A stretch of DNA of 64,000 nt, from assembly GCF_003050785.1 (NCBI RefSeq), contig NZ_QAOH01000011.1:1-64000 (forward strand). Direction: 5' to 3'. The first letter of the stretch is position 1. Each line of letters begins with the position of its first letter. Below, piece after piece: positions 35,822 to 45,895 of the stretch. The notes beneath the pieces were generated by a model. The model saw only the letters and a program-made list of their open reading frames with translations, had not been told where the DNA came from and did not search any database. This stretch comes from Celeribacter persicus (GTDB lineage: Bacteria > Pseudomonadota > Alphaproteobacteria > Rhodobacterales > Rhodobacteraceae). The position numbers and the translations under genes are program-made.

Positions 35822-36486
35822 CAGGCACCGGTCGCGACAAGCTGCCAGTTCGGATCGGCACTCCCCAGATGGCGGGCAAAGGTCCAGATGTCTTTCTGAC
35901 GCTTGACCGCCTTGGGATCGCCTTCGACCACCTCGCCTTCGGCATTGCGCACGACGGAGGTGGTCTCGCCCACGAAGCGGATCTTGATCTCCGCCTCGTC
36001 CGTTGCCCGGTCAAGATCGGCGTCGATGATCTGAATTTCACGCAGACCGACAAACTGGCTGTCGATGGTCAGCCCCTTGGCCTGACGGTCCGCCACAACG
36101 GAGGCAAAGGCCTCGTACACGTCTTCGGAAAGGAAAGGTTTGATGCTGTCGAGATCGTCGTGTTCGAAGGCCATGAGGATCATCTCATAGGCTCCGCGCG
36201 CGCCGGAAAGGAATTCCGTCACGCTGAACGAGGGTTCCACACGCTTGATCGCCGCCAGATTTTCCGCCGCTCGGCTACCCGCTTCGACATTGTCGACGAT
36301 GTCGTGATCGACACCCCCGTCGATGACTTCGAAATCGCGACGCACGCGCCCGGTCTGCTCCGGGTCCGGAAACTCGGCACGGGGTTTTTCAAATCCTTCC
36401 CGCGTACCCAGAACGCTGCGCAGACGCAGGATGAGGAAAATGGCAATGCCCGCGAGGACGAGAATGGACAGAAGGGAATTCCCCAT
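35821..36486 (-). CDS. Tim44-like domain membrane protein
   Basis: 221 residues from the ATG at 36486 (MGNSLLSILVLAGIAIFLILRL); the longer frame lacks homology. One N-terminal membrane helix (about 4-23) and a C-terminal Tim44/TimA domain (about 75-220: FLSGARGAYEMILMAFEHDDLDSIKPFLSEDVYEAF). Bacterial Tim44-like proteins are inner-membrane proteins of unclear function, related to the mitochondrial import motor anchor. It is first in a Tim44-mltA-smr operon, facing fxsA across 107 bp, with secB next door; this neighbourhood is conserved in Alphaproteobacteria. Confidence 0.88.
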   Translation of the reverse strand: MGNSLLSILVLAGIAIFLILRLRSVLGTREGFEKPRAEFPDPEQTGRVRRDFEVIDGGVDHDIVDNVEAGSRAAENLAAIKRVEPSFSVTEFLSGARGAYEMILMAFEHDDLDSIKPFLSEDVYEAFASVVADRQAKGLTIDSQFVGLREIQIIDADLDRATDEAEIKIRFVGETTSVVRNAEGEVVEGDPKAVKRQKDIWTFARHLGSADPNWQLVATGA

Positions 36487-36593
36487 CGGCGTTCGATCTC
36501 CGTTCAAACGTGGAAATAACTGTGTTCCGACCTTATGTAGGTGACGCACCCCGCCAAGTCTACCTGCGGGGCGGAGATAAGAGAGGACTTTCC

Positions 36594-37094
36594 ATGTGGC
36601 TTTTCGCGCTTTTTGTCGCTGTTCCGATCATTGAGATCGCCCTGTTCATTCAGGTCGGCGGTCTGATCGGGCTCTGGCCCACGCTTTTGATCGTCGTCGT
36701 GACGGCTGTTCTGGGCACCGCGCTCGTGCGGCAACAGGGCGCTTTGGCCATGTCACAACTGCGACAGTCCTTTGCCGAACTGAACGATCCGGCAGAGCCT
36801 CTTGCACATGGCGCGATGATCCTTCTCTCCGGTGCGCTCCTGCTTACGCCCGGTTTTTTCACCGATACAATGGGATTTCTGCTGCTTATCCCGGCGTTTC
36901 GCACCTTTGTGCTCAAGGAGCTTCGTAAACGGGTGAAGGTGCAGAGCTTTGTCATGGGACAACAGGCGAGTTTCACGCAGAACACCGCCAATCGGCAAAA
37001 TCCGCATGATCCGGGTGTGATCGACGGAGAATGGGAAGAGCTGGACACAGACAAACCGAAAAATCAGGGGCCGTCTGGCTGGACTCGCCATTGA
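36594..37094 (+). CDS. fxsA: FxsA family membrane protein
   Basis: 166 residues from the ATG at 36594, with GAGAGGA upstream. Three to four hydrophobic stretches (1-20, 27-47, about 75-105) and the FxsA signature FVAVPIIEIALFIQVGGLIG plus MILLSGALLLTPGFFTD identify the family. E. coli FxsA eases phage T7 exclusion by F plasmid when overproduced; its normal role is unknown. A hydrophilic C-terminal tail ends GPSGWTRH. secB follows after 57 bp, probably in one transcript. Confidence 0.85.
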   Translation: MWLFALFVAVPIIEIALFIQVGGLIGLWPTLLIVVVTAVLGTALVRQQGALAMSQLRQSFAELNDPAEPLAHGAMILLSGALLLTPGFFTDTMGFLLLIPAFRTFVLKELRKRVKVQSFVMGQQASFTQNTANRQNPHDPGVIDGEWEELDTDKPKNQGPSGWTRH

Positions 37095-37151
37095 GGCATT
37101 GCCGCCGACCTGATACAAATCCGCGAATTTCATTTTTCGAGGACAGAGAAG

Positions 37152-37667
37152 ATGGCCGAAAACGGCACTACCGCTCCGCAACCCGAGGCCGCCGCTCAAC
37201 CCGCGCCGGTCAAAATGCAGATTCTGGGTCAGTTCATCCGGGACATGTCGTTTGAAAACATTCTGGCTCAGAAAGGCCTGAAGGTCGAAGGCCGCCCGGC
37301 GATCTCCGTTCAGGTCGCGCTCGATGCGAAAAAACGCGAAGAAGAGCATCAATTCGAAGTCGCCACCAAGGTGAAGATTGAATCCAAGACCGAAAGCGGC
37401 GATCAGACCCTGTTCATCCTCGAGCTGGATTACGCCGGTGTATTCCACATCGAAAATGTGCCGGACGAGCAGATGCATCCCTTCCTGATGATCGAATGCC
37501 CGCGTATGCTCTTCCCGTTCCTGCGCCGCGTGACCCATGACATCACCCGCGACGGTGGCTTCCCGCCACTGAACCTCGATAACATCGACTTCGTTCAGCT
37601 CTACCGTCAAGACATGCAACGTCGTGCCGCCGCCCAGCAAGAGGCTGCCTCTGCTCCGGTCAACTAA
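37152..37667 (+). CDS. secB: Protein-export chaperone SecB
   Basis: 171 residues. SecB keeps preproteins unfolded and hands them to SecA. The alphaproteobacterial pattern is complete: QILGQFIRDMSFENILAQ near the start, VKIESKTESGDQTLFILELDYAGVF, and LLFPFLRRVTHDITRDGGFPP-type centre ending LNLDNIDFVQLYRQDM. The N-terminal Ala/Pro-rich extension is normal here. It ends nine bases from the convergent dnaQ stop. Confidence 0.96.
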   Translation: MAENGTTAPQPEAAAQPAPVKMQILGQFIRDMSFENILAQKGLKVEGRPAISVQVALDAKKREEEHQFEVATKVKIESKTESGDQTLFILELDYAGVFHIENVPDEQMHPFLMIECPRMLFPFLRRVTHDITRDGGFPPLNLDNIDFVQLYRQDMQRRAAAQQEAASAPVN

Positions 37668-37676
37668 GTCGCTAGC

Positions 37677-38417
37677 TTAGCTGAATTTCTTCCAAAGTGC
37701 GCCGTCGCCCAACTGCTCGACAAAGGCAGCATGGGCGGCGGCTTCTTCGTCTGTGATGCGAGGAGGCAAAGGTACAGGGCGCCGGGTCGGACGCCATGCT
37801 TCCTGCGGGCCCGTATCGGCGCTGGAAGATTTCTTGCGGACCGGCGCAAGCACAAGATCGGGCTGACGCCCGCCGATCAACTCAAGATAAACTTCCGCCA
37901 GAATTTCGGAGTCGAGAAGCGCGCCGTGCAACGTCCGCGACGAGTTGTCGATCCCGAACCGGCGACACAGCGCATCAAGCGTCGCGGGCGCGCCGGGAAA
38001 TTTCTTGCGTGCCATCGGCAGAGTGTCGATTGCACGTTCATAGGCAATCTCCGGCAAACCGATCCATTTCAGCTCGGCATTCAGGAATTTCATGTCGAAC
38101 GCCGCGTTGTGGATCACGAGTTTCGAATCCGTACCTATGAAATCGAGGAAAGCCCGACCGATCTCCCGGAAAAACGGCTTGTCCTTGAGAATGACCTCGC
38201 CATCCTTTGGCGGGCGCGGATTTCGAAGCAAATCCGGTCCGATGCCATGCACACCAAAGGCCTCGTCCGGCATATCGCGATCCGGGTGGATGTACTGGTG
38301 ATAGGTTCGCCCCGACGGCATGTGATTCTCAAGCTCGATCGCTCCGATTTCCACAAGACGATCTCCGCTGAACGGGTCGAACCCGGTGGTTTCGGTATCG
38401 AGTACGATCTCACGCAT
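37677..38417 (-). CDS. dnaQ: DNA polymerase III epsilon subunit DnaQ
   Basis: 246 residues from the ATG at 38417, where the family starts [15 protein letters not shown]; an upstream in-frame ATG would add 20 residues. DEDDh 3'-5' proofreading exonuclease: Exo[10 protein letters not shown] (D7, E9), Exo[13 protein letters not shown], Exo[21 protein letters not shown] (His and Asp). The C-terminal tail after an Arg/Pro linker binds the polymerase subunit. Its start overlaps the coaE stop by eight bases in the run maf-aroE-coaE-dnaQ. Confidence 0.95.
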   Translation of the reverse strand: MREIVLDTETTGFDPFSGDRLVEIGAIELENHMPSGRTYHQYIHPDRDMPDEAFGVHGIGPDLLRNPRPPKDGEVILKDKPFFREIGRAFLDFIGTDSKLVIHNAAFDMKFLNAELKWIGLPEIAYERAIDTLPMARKKFPGAPATLDALCRRFGIDNSSRTLHGALLDSEILAEVYLELIGGRQPDLVLAPVRKKSSSADTGPQEAWRPTRRPVPLPPRITDEEAAAHAAFVEQLGDGALWKKFS

Positions 38418-39009
38418 GGGATAAACGGCTCCTGATTTGGGAGAGCACATCCTGCACCTGTGCGCGGGCGGCTTCAAGGCTTGTACTCTCGATCACGAAA
38501 TCCGCGCGGGCGCGCTTTTCCGCGTCGGGCAGTTGTTTTGCGAGTATGGCCTGAAAATGTTCTCTGGTCATACCGGGACGGGCAAGGACACGCTCAGCCT
38601 GTGTTTCCGCATCTACGGAAACGACGACGACCGCATCCATGGACTTTTCTGCCTGCGTCTCAAAAAGCAAGGGAATGTCGATCAAAAGGATCGGTGCATC
38701 GGAATGATCAATGAAATCAGAACGATCCTTTGCGACGAGCGGATGCACGATCTGCTCGATGGTTTTGAGCGCTGTCGCGTCCTCGGCAATAATCTCTTTC
38801 AGCCGTTCTTTCGACACTGCACCCTCTACAATTGCCTCGGGAAACGCCTCCGATATAGCCTGAACCGCCGCGCCGCCCTTTTCATAGAGCCGCGCCACGG
38901 TCGCATCCGCGTCCCAAACTGGCACGCCTTCCTCGGCAAACAGCTTTGCCGTGGTGCTTTTTCCCATGCCTATAGAGCCGGTGAGACCGATGAGGAAAGG
39001 CCGGGTCAT
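38410..39009 (-). CDS. coaE: Dephospho-CoA kinase CoaE
   Basis: 199 residues. P-loop kinase for the last step of coenzyme A synthesis. GSIGMGKST at 11-19, the [14 protein letters not shown] substrate region at about 34-47, and the lid with [13 protein letters not shown]. It overlaps aroE (four bases) and dnaQ (eight bases), so translation is coupled. Confidence 0.94.
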   Translation of the reverse strand: MTRPFLIGLTGSIGMGKSTTAKLFAEEGVPVWDADATVARLYEKGGAAVQAISEAFPEAIVEGAVSKERLKEIIAEDATALKTIEQIVHPLVAKDRSDFIDHSDAPILLIDIPLLFETQAEKSMDAVVVVSVDAETQAERVLARPGMTREHFQAILAKQLPDAEKRARADFVIESTSLEAARAQVQDVLSQIRSRLSHA

Positions 39010-39836
39010 ACGGAAAGAATGAAATCGCGTGTGGCCGCGTCCACCTCGGGGCGCTGACCGAACCAGCGTTCGAACCCGGGCGCAGCCTGATAAAGCAACA
39101 TGCCAAGCCCATCGACCGTCTGACAGCCTTTTTGCGTCGCCTGTTCGAGAAAGGCCGTGCGCAAGGGCGTGTAAACGATGTCAGTCACCACGGCGTCGGA
39201 ACTCAGAAGATCGAGTGGCACTTTCAACTCCGGCTGCCCCTGCATCCCGAGAGAGGTGGTATTCACCACGGTTGCCGCACCTTTCATCATATCGCCTGCA
39301 TTGACCCATTCGACCACGGAGATTTTCGCTCCGAATTCTTCGCGCAAGGCATCGGCACGCGTGCGCGTGCGATTAGACAGGCGGATTTCCGGCACACCGA
39401 CTTCGAGAAGAGAAGCAATCACTGCGCGCGCCGCGCCGCCAGCGCCCAACACCACCGCAGGCCCCGCCTTCGGGTCCCAATCTGCATTCATCCGCAGGTT
39501 TTCGACAAAGCCATAACCGTCCGTATTGTCGGCATGAAGCTTGCCATCCGCCCGGAAGATCAAAGTATTCGCGGCTCCGATCAGCGCAGCACGGTCCGTG
39601 ACGACATCGGCAATCGCCAGAACATGCTCCTTGTGCGGAATGGTCACATTCGCGCCGACAAACCCCATTTTCGGCATGGCGCGCAGCACTTCTTCGAGAT
39701 CGACCTGTTCCACATGCAGGTGCACATAATGCCCCGCAATGCCGTAGCGCTTGAGCCAATACCCATGCAGCGCCGGAGACTTGCTATGGGCGACCGGCGC
39801 ACCAATTACGCCGGCCAATGGAATATGTTCACTCAT
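39006..39836 (-). CDS. aroE: Shikimate dehydrogenase AroE
   Basis: 276 residues. Reduces 3-dehydroshikimate with NADPH in aromatic amino acid synthesis. Substrate-binding [18 protein letters not shown], the catalytic lysine in [10 protein letters not shown], the aspartate in NTDGYGF and the nucleotide-binding [14 protein letters not shown] with [11 protein letters not shown] are all present. It overlaps maf and coaE by four bases each. Confidence 0.95.
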   Translation of the reverse strand: MSEHIPLAGVIGAPVAHSKSPALHGYWLKRYGIAGHYVHLHVEQVDLEEVLRAMPKMGFVGANVTIPHKEHVLAIADVVTDRAALIGAANTLIFRADGKLHADNTDGYGFVENLRMNADWDPKAGPAVVLGAGGAARAVIASLLEVGVPEIRLSNRTRTRADALREEFGAKISVVEWVNAGDMMKGAATVVNTTSLGMQGQPELKVPLDLLSSDAVVTDIVYTPLRTAFLEQATQKGCQTVDGLGMLLYQAAPGFERWFGQRPEVDAATRDFILSV

Positions 39837-40438
39837 GATGCAATCACCCCTCTTTCCGACAGATATGCCAGAAGCGGCAGCAGGGGCAAACCCAGGACGG
39901 TGAAGTAATCGCCGTCAACCCGGGAAAACAGGCGCACACCTTCTGCCTCCAACATATAGGAGCCGACACAATGGCGAATCTGATCCCAGTTGCGGTCCAG
40001 ATAGGCATCAAGATAGCTGTCTGAAAAGCGGTTCATTTCCAAACGCACTTCCCCGACATGACGCCATTTCGGTTCGCCGTTTTCATAGATCACGACCGCG
40101 GACAAAAGCTTGTGCCTCTCCCCGCGCATCGCTTGCAACTGTTCCCGCGCCTCACCCTTGTCCTGCGCTTTCGACAGGAGCTGTCCTTTGAACGACAACG
40201 TTTGATCGCACCCGATCACCATCGCTTCCGGGTGTTTCATCGACACCTTGCGTGCTTTACCTTCGGCCAGCGCATCCGCGATGTCGCGCGGCGTTGCGCC
40301 CTCGGCCACGAGCGCATCCTTTACAGTTTCTTCATCTATACGACCGACGATGACCTCGAACGGCACACCCGCATTGCGCAGGAGCGTTTGACGAATTTCA
40401 GAGCCGGAGGCGAGGATGAGTTGTCCCGGGATGTTCAT
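39833..40438 (-). CDS. Maf-like nucleoside triphosphate pyrophosphatase
   Basis: 201 residues. Maf/YceF-type house-cleaning enzymes hydrolyse non-canonical or methylated NTPs and have been tied to septum inhibition. The motif LILASGSEIRQTLLRNAG, the catalytic aspartate in VIGCDQTLSFKGQ, and the C-terminal SYMLEAEGVRLFSRVDGDYFTVLGLPLLPLL are present. It is the first gene left of the putative origin and leads the maf-aroE-coaE-dnaQ operon. I cannot separate the Maf and YceF subfamilies by eye. Confidence 0.92.
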   Translation of the reverse strand: MNIPGQLILASGSEIRQTLLRNAGVPFEVIVGRIDEETVKDALVAEGATPRDIADALAEGKARKVSMKHPEAMVIGCDQTLSFKGQLLSKAQDKGEAREQLQAMRGERHKLLSAVVIYENGEPKWRHVGEVRLEMNRFSDSYLDAYLDRNWDQIRHCVGSYMLEAEGVRLFSRVDGDYFTVLGLPLLPLLAYLSERGVIAS

Positions 40439-40688
40439 AATTCTGTTGAAAACTCCTGTGTGACCGCGTTGACCATTCCGGTCATATCTTTACCTGTCAT
40501 TTTCACGGGGGATAAATACGCAGTCCAGCCTCATTTGCTCCGCATCTTATATGCGTGGGTAAGACAAATCGTCCCTCTTTGCATAACTGTAAAACTCCCG
40601 GTCAGGGAGCGTTTTCTCCCCATGTGTTCCAGTTTTATCTTTTAACAATACATTGAAATTAAATGAATTCTCTTCATATATCCGCAAG

Positions 40689-40697
40689 TGTGGATAA
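40689..40697 (-). promoter_or_regulatory. DnaA box, perfect
   Basis: TTATCCACA on the minus strand, identical to the consensus high-affinity DnaA box, just right of the first AT-rich tract. Confidence 0.7.
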
Positions 40698-40730
40698 GAA
40701 ATAAAAGACTTTTAAACCTCTGGACGAGAC

Positions 40731-40739
40731 TGGGGATAA
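40731..40739 (-). promoter_or_regulatory. DnaA-box-like site
   Basis: TTATCCCCA on the minus strand, one mismatch from TTATCCACA. A weaker relative, TTATCCCCC, lies at 40508-40516 on the same strand. Confidence 0.45.
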
Positions 40740-40753
40740 GACAATAATCCAGA

Positions 40754-40762
40754 CTATCCACA
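40754..40762 (+). promoter_or_regulatory. DnaA box, one mismatch
   Basis: CTATCCACA on the plus strand, next to the T-rich second AT tract. Confidence 0.5.
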
Positions 40763-40834
40763 GGCTCTACTAAATCATCATCTTTCTTTTTTCTTTTTAT
40801 ATTTTATTTAGAAGGAAACTGCGAAAGGACGGAC

Positions 40835-41287
40835 ATGGGCGATTTTCTGGCAAGCGTTTATCCTTGGACGAAATCGCTTCATGTGATTTCGATTATCGCC
40901 TGGATGGCCGGGATTTTTTACCTGCCACGGCTTTACGTACGGCATACCGAAAGCGTGGAGCAGGGGTCCGAGACCGATCTTCTCTTTCAGGACATGGAAA
41001 TGAAGCTCCTGAAAATGATCATGAACCCAGCGATGATTTCGAGCTGGTTATTCGGTCTCTGCCTTGTCATGACACCCGGCATCATCGTCTGGTCCGATGG
41101 TTGGCCCTGGGTGAAAGCGATCTGCATTCTTGCAATGACATGGTTTCACATGTGGCTCGCCGTCCGTCGCAAGGATTTCGTGGCCGGGACGAATACCCGC
41201 TCCGGGCGCCATTACCGCATGATGAACGAGTTCCCGACGCTCCTGATGATAGTTATCGTCATCATGATTATTGTGAAGCCATTCTGA
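40835..41287 (+). CDS. hemJ: Protoporphyrinogen IX oxidase HemJ
   Basis: 150 residues; AAAGGA precedes the ATG. HemJ is the membrane protoporphyrinogen oxidase used by most Alphaproteobacteria lacking HemG and HemY oxidases. Four membrane helices are visible. The conserved histidine is H16 (SLHVISIIAWMAGIFYLPRLYVRH), with NPAMISSWLFG and the C-terminal MNEFPTLLMIVIVIMIIVKPF. It is the first gene right of the putative origin. rho follows after 128 bp. Confidence 0.92.
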   Translation: MGDFLASVYPWTKSLHVISIIAWMAGIFYLPRLYVRHTESVEQGSETDLLFQDMEMKLLKMIMNPAMISSWLFGLCLVMTPGIIVWSDGWPWVKAICILAMTWFHMWLAVRRKDFVAGTNTRSGRHYRMMNEFPTLLMIVIVIMIIVKPF

Positions 41288-41415
41288 GAAAGATTGACTT
41301 CATCTCTTTCTGCTCTTACTTAGGCGCAAATCCCGGTCGTCCGGCCAAGAGGATTCTCCTGTGATATTTGAGAGAAAAAGACCCGCGCGGAATGCGTTGG
41401 TCATGATGGATTTCC

Positions 41416-42687
41416 ATGACTGAAGAAAAACTCAATCTGGCCGATCTGAAAGCCAAGAGCCCCAAAACCCTCCTGGCAATGGCTGAGGAGCTGGAGATCG
41501 AAAACGCCTCCACCATGCGCAAGGGCGAGATTATGTTCCAGATCTTGCGTGAGCGTGCGGACGAGGGCTGGGAAATCTCCGGTGATGGTGTGCTTGAGGT
41601 ATTGCAGGACGGTTTCGGCTTTCTGCGCTCACCCGAAGCCAACTATCTTCCGGGTCCCGATGACATTTATGTCTCCCCGGAGGTGATCCGCCAATACGGT
41701 CTGCGCACGGGTGACACCGTTGAGGGCGTGATGCAGGCGCCGAACGAGAACGAGCGCTATTTCGCGATCACCAAGGTGACGCAAATCAACTTCGAGGAGC
41801 CGGAAAAGGCGCGTCACAAGATTGCTTTCGACAACCTGACGCCGCTCTATCCCGACGAGCGCCTGAAAATGGAGATCGAAGACCCGACGATCAAGGATCG
41901 CTCGGCCCGGATCATCGACCTGGTGGCGCCGATCGGGAAAGGCCAGCGTGCGCTGATCGTTGCGCCGCCGCGCACGGGTAAGACCGTCCTGCTGCAAAAC
42001 ATCGCGCATTCGATCGAGACCAACCATCCTGAATGCTATCTCATCGTGCTTCTGATCGACGAACGTCCGGAAGAGGTGACAGACATGCAGCGCTCCGTGA
42101 AAGGGGAGGTCGTGTCCTCCACCTTCGATGAACCTGCCACCCGTCACGTTGCCGTTTCCGAGATGGTGATCGAGAAAGCCAAACGTCTCGTTGAACACAA
42201 GCGGGATGTCGTGATTCTGCTCGACTCGATCACCCGTCTGGGCCGGGCCTTCAACACTGTCGTGCCGTCGTCGGGCAAGGTTCTGACCGGCGGTGTCGAT
42301 GCCAATGCTCTGCAACGTCCGAAACGCTTCTTCGGTGCCGCACGGAACATCGAAGAGGGTGGTTCGCTCACCATCATCGCCACCGCGCTCATCGACACCG
42401 GTTCGCGGATGGATGAGGTGATTTTTGAGGAATTCAAAGGCACGGGTAACTCGGAAATCGTTCTGGATCGCAAGGTCGCTGACAAGCGCGTCTTCCCGGC
42501 CATGGACATCCTCAAATCGGGCACCCGGAAAGAGGATCTTCTGGTGGATGCGAAAGATCTCCAGAAAACCTATGTGCTGCGCCGTATCCTGAACCCGATG
42601 GGCACCACGGATGCGATTGAGTTCTTGATTTCCAAGCTCAAGCAGACCAAAACAAACTCAGAGTTCTTCGACTCGATGAACGCTTAA
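41416..42687 (+). CDS. rho: Transcription termination factor Rho
   Basis: 423 residues. The N-terminal helical and cold-shock-like RNA-binding domains (to about 125: [22 protein letters not shown]) precede the RecA-type ATPase with APPRTGKT (183-190), Walker [17 protein letters not shown] and the R-loop region near 285. The hexameric helicase ends untranslated transcripts. The 128-bp upstream gap could hold the autoregulatory leader common for rho; no specific hairpin stood out. Confidence 0.97.
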   Translation: MTEEKLNLADLKAKSPKTLLAMAEELEIENASTMRKGEIMFQILRERADEGWEISGDGVLEVLQDGFGFLRSPEANYLPGPDDIYVSPEVIRQYGLRTGDTVEGVMQAPNENERYFAITKVTQINFEEPEKARHKIAFDNLTPLYPDERLKMEIEDPTIKDRSARIIDLVAPIGKGQRALIVAPPRTGKTVLLQNIAHSIETNHPECYLIVLLIDERPEEVTDMQRSVKGEVVSSTFDEPATRHVAVSEMVIEKAKRLVEHKRDVVILLDSITRLGRAFNTVVPSSGKVLTGGVDANALQRPKRFFGAARNIEEGGSLTIIATALIDTGSRMDEVIFEEFKGTGNSEIVLDRKVADKRVFPAMDILKSGTRKEDLLVDAKDLQKTYVLRRILNPMGTTDAIEFLISKLKQTKTNSEFFDSMNA

Positions 42688-42714
42688 ATCAAAGGATATC
42701 AATAGGTTAAACCT

Positions 42715-44010
42715 ATGGATACGATTTACGCCCTAGCAACGGCTCGTGGCAAGGCGGGTGTCGCAGTGGTCCGGATTTCCGGGCCGCTTGCGTTTTGGGT
42801 TGTCGAAATGCTGGCTGGTGATGTGCCTGCGCCGAAGCGCACGGCGCTGCGGCAGCTCAAGGATCGCGATGGGATTGTACTCGATGAAGCTTTGGTAATT
42901 TGCTTTGAGGAAGGCGCGTCCTTCACTGGCGAACAAAGCGCGGAATTGCAGCTTCATGGTTCGATTGCCATTGTGAATGCAGTGTTGAAATCCCTTTCGG
43001 AAATTGACGGTCTGCGTCTGGCTGAAGCCGGGGAGTTTACGCGGCGTGCATTGGAAAATGAGCGTCTCGACCTGGCACAGGTCGAAGGGCTTGCCGATTT
43101 AATCGAGGCGGAAACCGAAGTTCAAAGACGTCAGGCCTTGAAAGTGTTTTCCGGGGCTCTGGGGGAGAAAACCGAACGCTGGCGTCGCGCGCTTTTGCGG
43201 TCCGCGGCTCTGCTGGAAGCTACGATTGATTTCGCCGATGAAGAGGTTCCTACCGACGTTTCGCCCGAAGTTCTGGTTCTGATCGCGGAGGTGATGATCG
43301 AACTGGAAGCCGAAGTCGCGGGCGCAAAAATGGCCGAACGCATCCGAGATGGGTTTGAAGTTGCCATCGTCGGCCCTCCGAATGTGGGTAAGTCCACCTT
43401 GCTCAATATGCTTGCCGGGCGCGAAGCGGCGATCACGTCCGAAGTTGCGGGCACGACGCGCGATGTTATCGAAGTGCGGATGGAGTTGAAAGGTCTGCCT
43501 GTCACGCTTCTCGATACGGCAGGACTTCGGGAGACCGAAGATGTCGTCGAAGCTATCGGCATCGAGAGGGCGCGCGAGCGGGCCCGGCATGCCGATCTGC
43601 GTGTGATTCTGATTCCATCGCCCGATGCCAAGCCGGAGATCGAACCCGAAGAAGGGGATCTCGTGGTGATCGGAAAAGATGACGCGGGTGAATATTCTGG
43701 AAAGATGCTCTCCGTTTCGGGTAAGACGGGGCGTGGCGTCGATCTCATGGTGGCGGGGATCGCCGAAACCCTGAGCATGCGCGCAAGTTCTGCCTCGACC
43801 GCGATCCGGGAAAGGCATCGTGTGGCTATGAAAGCAGCGCTGGCCTCTATGGAATCGGCGCGAAATGAGGTATTGAACGGGCCTGACCGGACCGAGCTTG
43901 CTGCCGAAGAGCTGCGGCGGGCGATTCATGCGCTGGATTGTCTGGTCGGGCGAATTGATGTGGAAGCTGTGCTTGGTGAGATTTTCTCCAGTTTCTGCAT
44001 CGGTAAATGA
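42715..44010 (+). CDS. mnmE: tRNA modification GTPase MnmE (TrmE)
   Basis: 431 residues, slightly shorter than the usual 450. The N-terminal formyl-THF-binding domain starts [23 protein letters not shown]. The G domain inserted in the helical domain has G1 GPPNVGKST (220-228) and DTAGLRET (G3/switch II). The C-terminal FCIGK carries the essential cysteine. With MnmG it makes the cmnm5 group on U34 of certain tRNAs. The N-K-x-D motif is degenerate: VVIGKDDAG stands where NKxD is expected, a notable weakness to check. It lies 16 bp upstream of the mnmG start, with a parS in between. Confidence 0.93.
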   Translation: MDTIYALATARGKAGVAVVRISGPLAFWVVEMLAGDVPAPKRTALRQLKDRDGIVLDEALVICFEEGASFTGEQSAELQLHGSIAIVNAVLKSLSEIDGLRLAEAGEFTRRALENERLDLAQVEGLADLIEAETEVQRRQALKVFSGALGEKTERWRRALLRSAALLEATIDFADEEVPTDVSPEVLVLIAEVMIELEAEVAGAKMAERIRDGFEVAIVGPPNVGKSTLLNMLAGREAAITSEVAGTTRDVIEVRMELKGLPVTLLDTAGLRETEDVVEAIGIERARERARHADLRVILIPSPDAKPEIEPEEGDLVVIGKDDAGEYSGKMLSVSGKTGRGVDLMVAGIAETLSMRASSASTAIRERHRVAMKAALASMESARNEVLNGPDRTELAAEELRRAIHALDCLVGRIDVEAVLGEIFSSFCIGK

Positions 44011-44018
44011 GCAAGGAG

Positions 44019-44034
44019 TGTTTCACGTGAAACA
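44019..44034. promoter_or_regulatory. parS centromere site, perfect (overlaps mnmG start)
   Basis: TGTTTCACGTGAAACA, a complete 16-bp parS palindrome, about 3.2 kb right of the putative origin. The mnmG GTG start (44027) lies inside it, so the ParB site overlaps the translation start region. Confidence 0.9.
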
Positions 44035-45895
44035 TACCGACTTCGATGTTGTCGTCGTGGGTGGCGGCCATGCAGGATGCGATGCGGCAGCGGCAGCGGC
44101 GCGAATGGGTGCGCACACCGCACTTGTGACGCTGAAGCGCGAGAACATCGGGGTGATGTCCTGTAACCCTGCAATCGGTGGTCTTGGTAAAGGTCATCTT
44201 GTGCGCGAAGTCGATGCGCTCGACGGTGTGATGGGGCGGATTGCAGATAAGGCGGGGATACAGTTCCGTCTTTTGAATCGCCGCAAAGGCCCAGCCGTGC
44301 AAGGACCGCGTGCGCAGGCGGATCGTAAGATTTACCGCACTGAAATGCTTGCGGAACTTGAGGCGACACCAAATCTGACGATCATCGAAGCCGAAGTGAC
44401 TGATCTCCTGATGGCTGGCGAAGCCGTTGCAGGCGTTGTTTTGGGAGACGGTTCGGAAGTGAAATCCGGTAGTGTGGTTCTTACGACTGGCACTTTCCTG
44501 AATGGTTTGATCCATATCGGAGACGTCAAACGTCCGGGAGGGCGTATGGGGGATAAGCCCTCGATTGCTTTGGCAGATCGTCTTTATGGGTTTGATCTGC
44601 CCATCGGACGGTTGAAAACCGGCACACCCCCTCGTCTCAATGGCAAAACGATCAACTGGGATATTCTTGAAGAACAGCCTGGGGATGAAGATCCTGTGGT
44701 GTTTTCCTTCCTGAATCGCAAACCTTTTGCGCGTCAGGTGTCCTGCGGGATTACCCACACGAACGAGAAAACCCATGACATTATTCGGGGTAACCTGTCC
44801 CGATCCGCGATGTACGGCGGTCATATAGAGGGTGTTGGTCCGCGCTATTGTCCGTCGATCGAAGACAAGATCGTGCGCTTTGCCGACAAAACCTCACATC
44901 AGATTTTCCTTGAACCCGAGGGGATTGATGACGACACCGTCTATCCGAACGGAATCTCAACCTCTTTGCCTGTCGAAGTTCAGGACGATTACGTGCGTTC
45001 GATTCGTGGTCTCGAAGAGGTCGAAATTCTTCAACCGGGTTACGCCATTGAATACGATTACGTGGATCCGCGCGCGTTGCGCCTGACGCTTGAGTTGCGC
45101 GATGTGCCTGGACTTTTCTTGGCGGGACAGATCAACGGCACAACGGGCTATGAAGAAGCGGCCGCACAAGGTCTTGTAGCTGGTATGAATGCTGCCCGTA
45201 AATCTATGGGGCAGGAGGGTGTGACCTTCACCCGTTCCGACAGTTATATCGGAGTTATGATCGACGATTTGGTGACCCGAGGTGTGAGCGAGCCCTATCG
45301 CATGTTTACCTCTCGCGCGGAATTTCGTTTATCCCTGCGCGCAGACAACGCTGACCAACGTCTCACTGAAAAAGGTCTTGAGCTTGGCCTTGTGGGGGAA
45401 GGGCGCAAGATTGCTTTCAGGGAAAAAATGGAAGTTCTGCATAAAGCTCGGGAACAGCTTGAAAGCACCAGCTATACGCCTCGTCAATTGGGCGCAGTCG
45501 GTATTTCTGTGAGTTCTGATGGCGCGCGACGCAATGCTTATCAGGTTCTCGCATTTCCGGATGTGACGTTTGAACACGTGATTTCTCTTGAACCCGCTCT
45601 CGCGGATATTGCGCCTGAAATACAGGAACAGCTTGCACGCGATGCGCTTTATGCGAATTACATCGAACGTCAAAAGCGGGATGTTGAGGCGCTGAAACGG
45701 GATGAAGAAAACATCATTCCGGATGATTTCGATTATTCTGCGTTGAGCGGACTTTCGAACGAATTGCGGACAAAGCTAACCAAAGCACGGCCTCAAACCA
45801 TTGCTCAGGCCGGACGCGTGGAAGGGATGACGCCAGCGGCAGTAACCTTGATCTTGGCGCGCCTACGTCAGGTTCAGCGTCAGAAGGCTTCCTGA
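44027..45895 (+). CDS. mnmG: tRNA uridine-5-carboxymethylaminomethyl modification enzyme MnmG (GidA)
   Basis: 622 residues from the GTG at 44027, eight bases after AAGGAG; a GTG at 44018 would leave no spacing. The FAD-binding motif [17 protein letters not shown] opens the protein, [23 protein letters not shown] and [10 protein letters not shown]-like blocks follow, and the C-terminal helical domain (about 545-620) binds MnmE and tRNA. Partner of MnmE. The stop overlaps the rsmG ATG (TGATG). Confidence 0.95.
   Translation: MKHTDFDVVVVGGGHAGCDAAAAAARMGAHTALVTLKRENIGVMSCNPAIGGLGKGHLVREVDALDGVMGRIADKAGIQFRLLNRRKGPAVQGPRAQADRKIYRTEMLAELEATPNLTIIEAEVTDLLMAGEAVAGVVLGDGSEVKSGSVVLTTGTFLNGLIHIGDVKRPGGRMGDKPSIALADRLYGFDLPIGRLKTGTPPRLNGKTINWDILEEQPGDEDPVVFSFLNRKPFARQVSCGITHTNEKTHDIIRGNLSRSAMYGGHIEGVGPRYCPSIEDKIVRFADKTSHQIFLEPEGIDDDTVYPNGISTSLPVEVQDDYVRSIRGLEEVEILQPGYAIEYDYVDPRALRLTLELRDVPGLFLAGQINGTTGYEEAAAQGLVAGMNAARKSMGQEGVTFTRSDSYIGVMIDDLVTRGVSEPYRMFTSRAEFRLSLRADNADQRLTEKGLELGLVGEGRKIAFREKMEVLHKAREQLESTSYTPRQLGAVGISVSSDGARRNAYQVLAFPDVTFEHVISLEPALADIAPEIQEQLARDALYANYIERQKRDVEALKRDEENIIPDDFDYSALSGLSNELRTKLTKARPQTIAQAGRVEGMTPAAVTLILARLRQVQRQKAS

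Larger units (their letters stand above)
40439..40834. other. Putative chromosomal replication origin (oriC)
   Basis: A 396-bp gene-free interval between the divergent maf and hemJ genes. It holds one perfect DnaA box, one 8/9 match and two related sequences. Two AT-rich tracts are candidate unwinding elements: 40633-40680 (8 G/C of 48) and 40771-40810 (5 G/C of 40), the latter with long T-runs. Flanking genes point away from it on both sides, and parAB with parS sites lie within 9 kb. In Alphaproteobacteria the origin is typically near heme genes and parAB; hemJ borders it here, while hemE, the Caulobacter neighbour, is absent. GC-skew and coverage were not available. Confidence 0.7.

Noticed and set aside
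40626-40660. CtrA box in the origin, as in Caulobacter
   Set aside because: TTAA pairs exist but are spaced by 13 bases, not 7.
41145-41158. Additional parS-like sequence in hemJ
   Set aside because: GGTTTCACATGTGG matches only one half of the palindrome.
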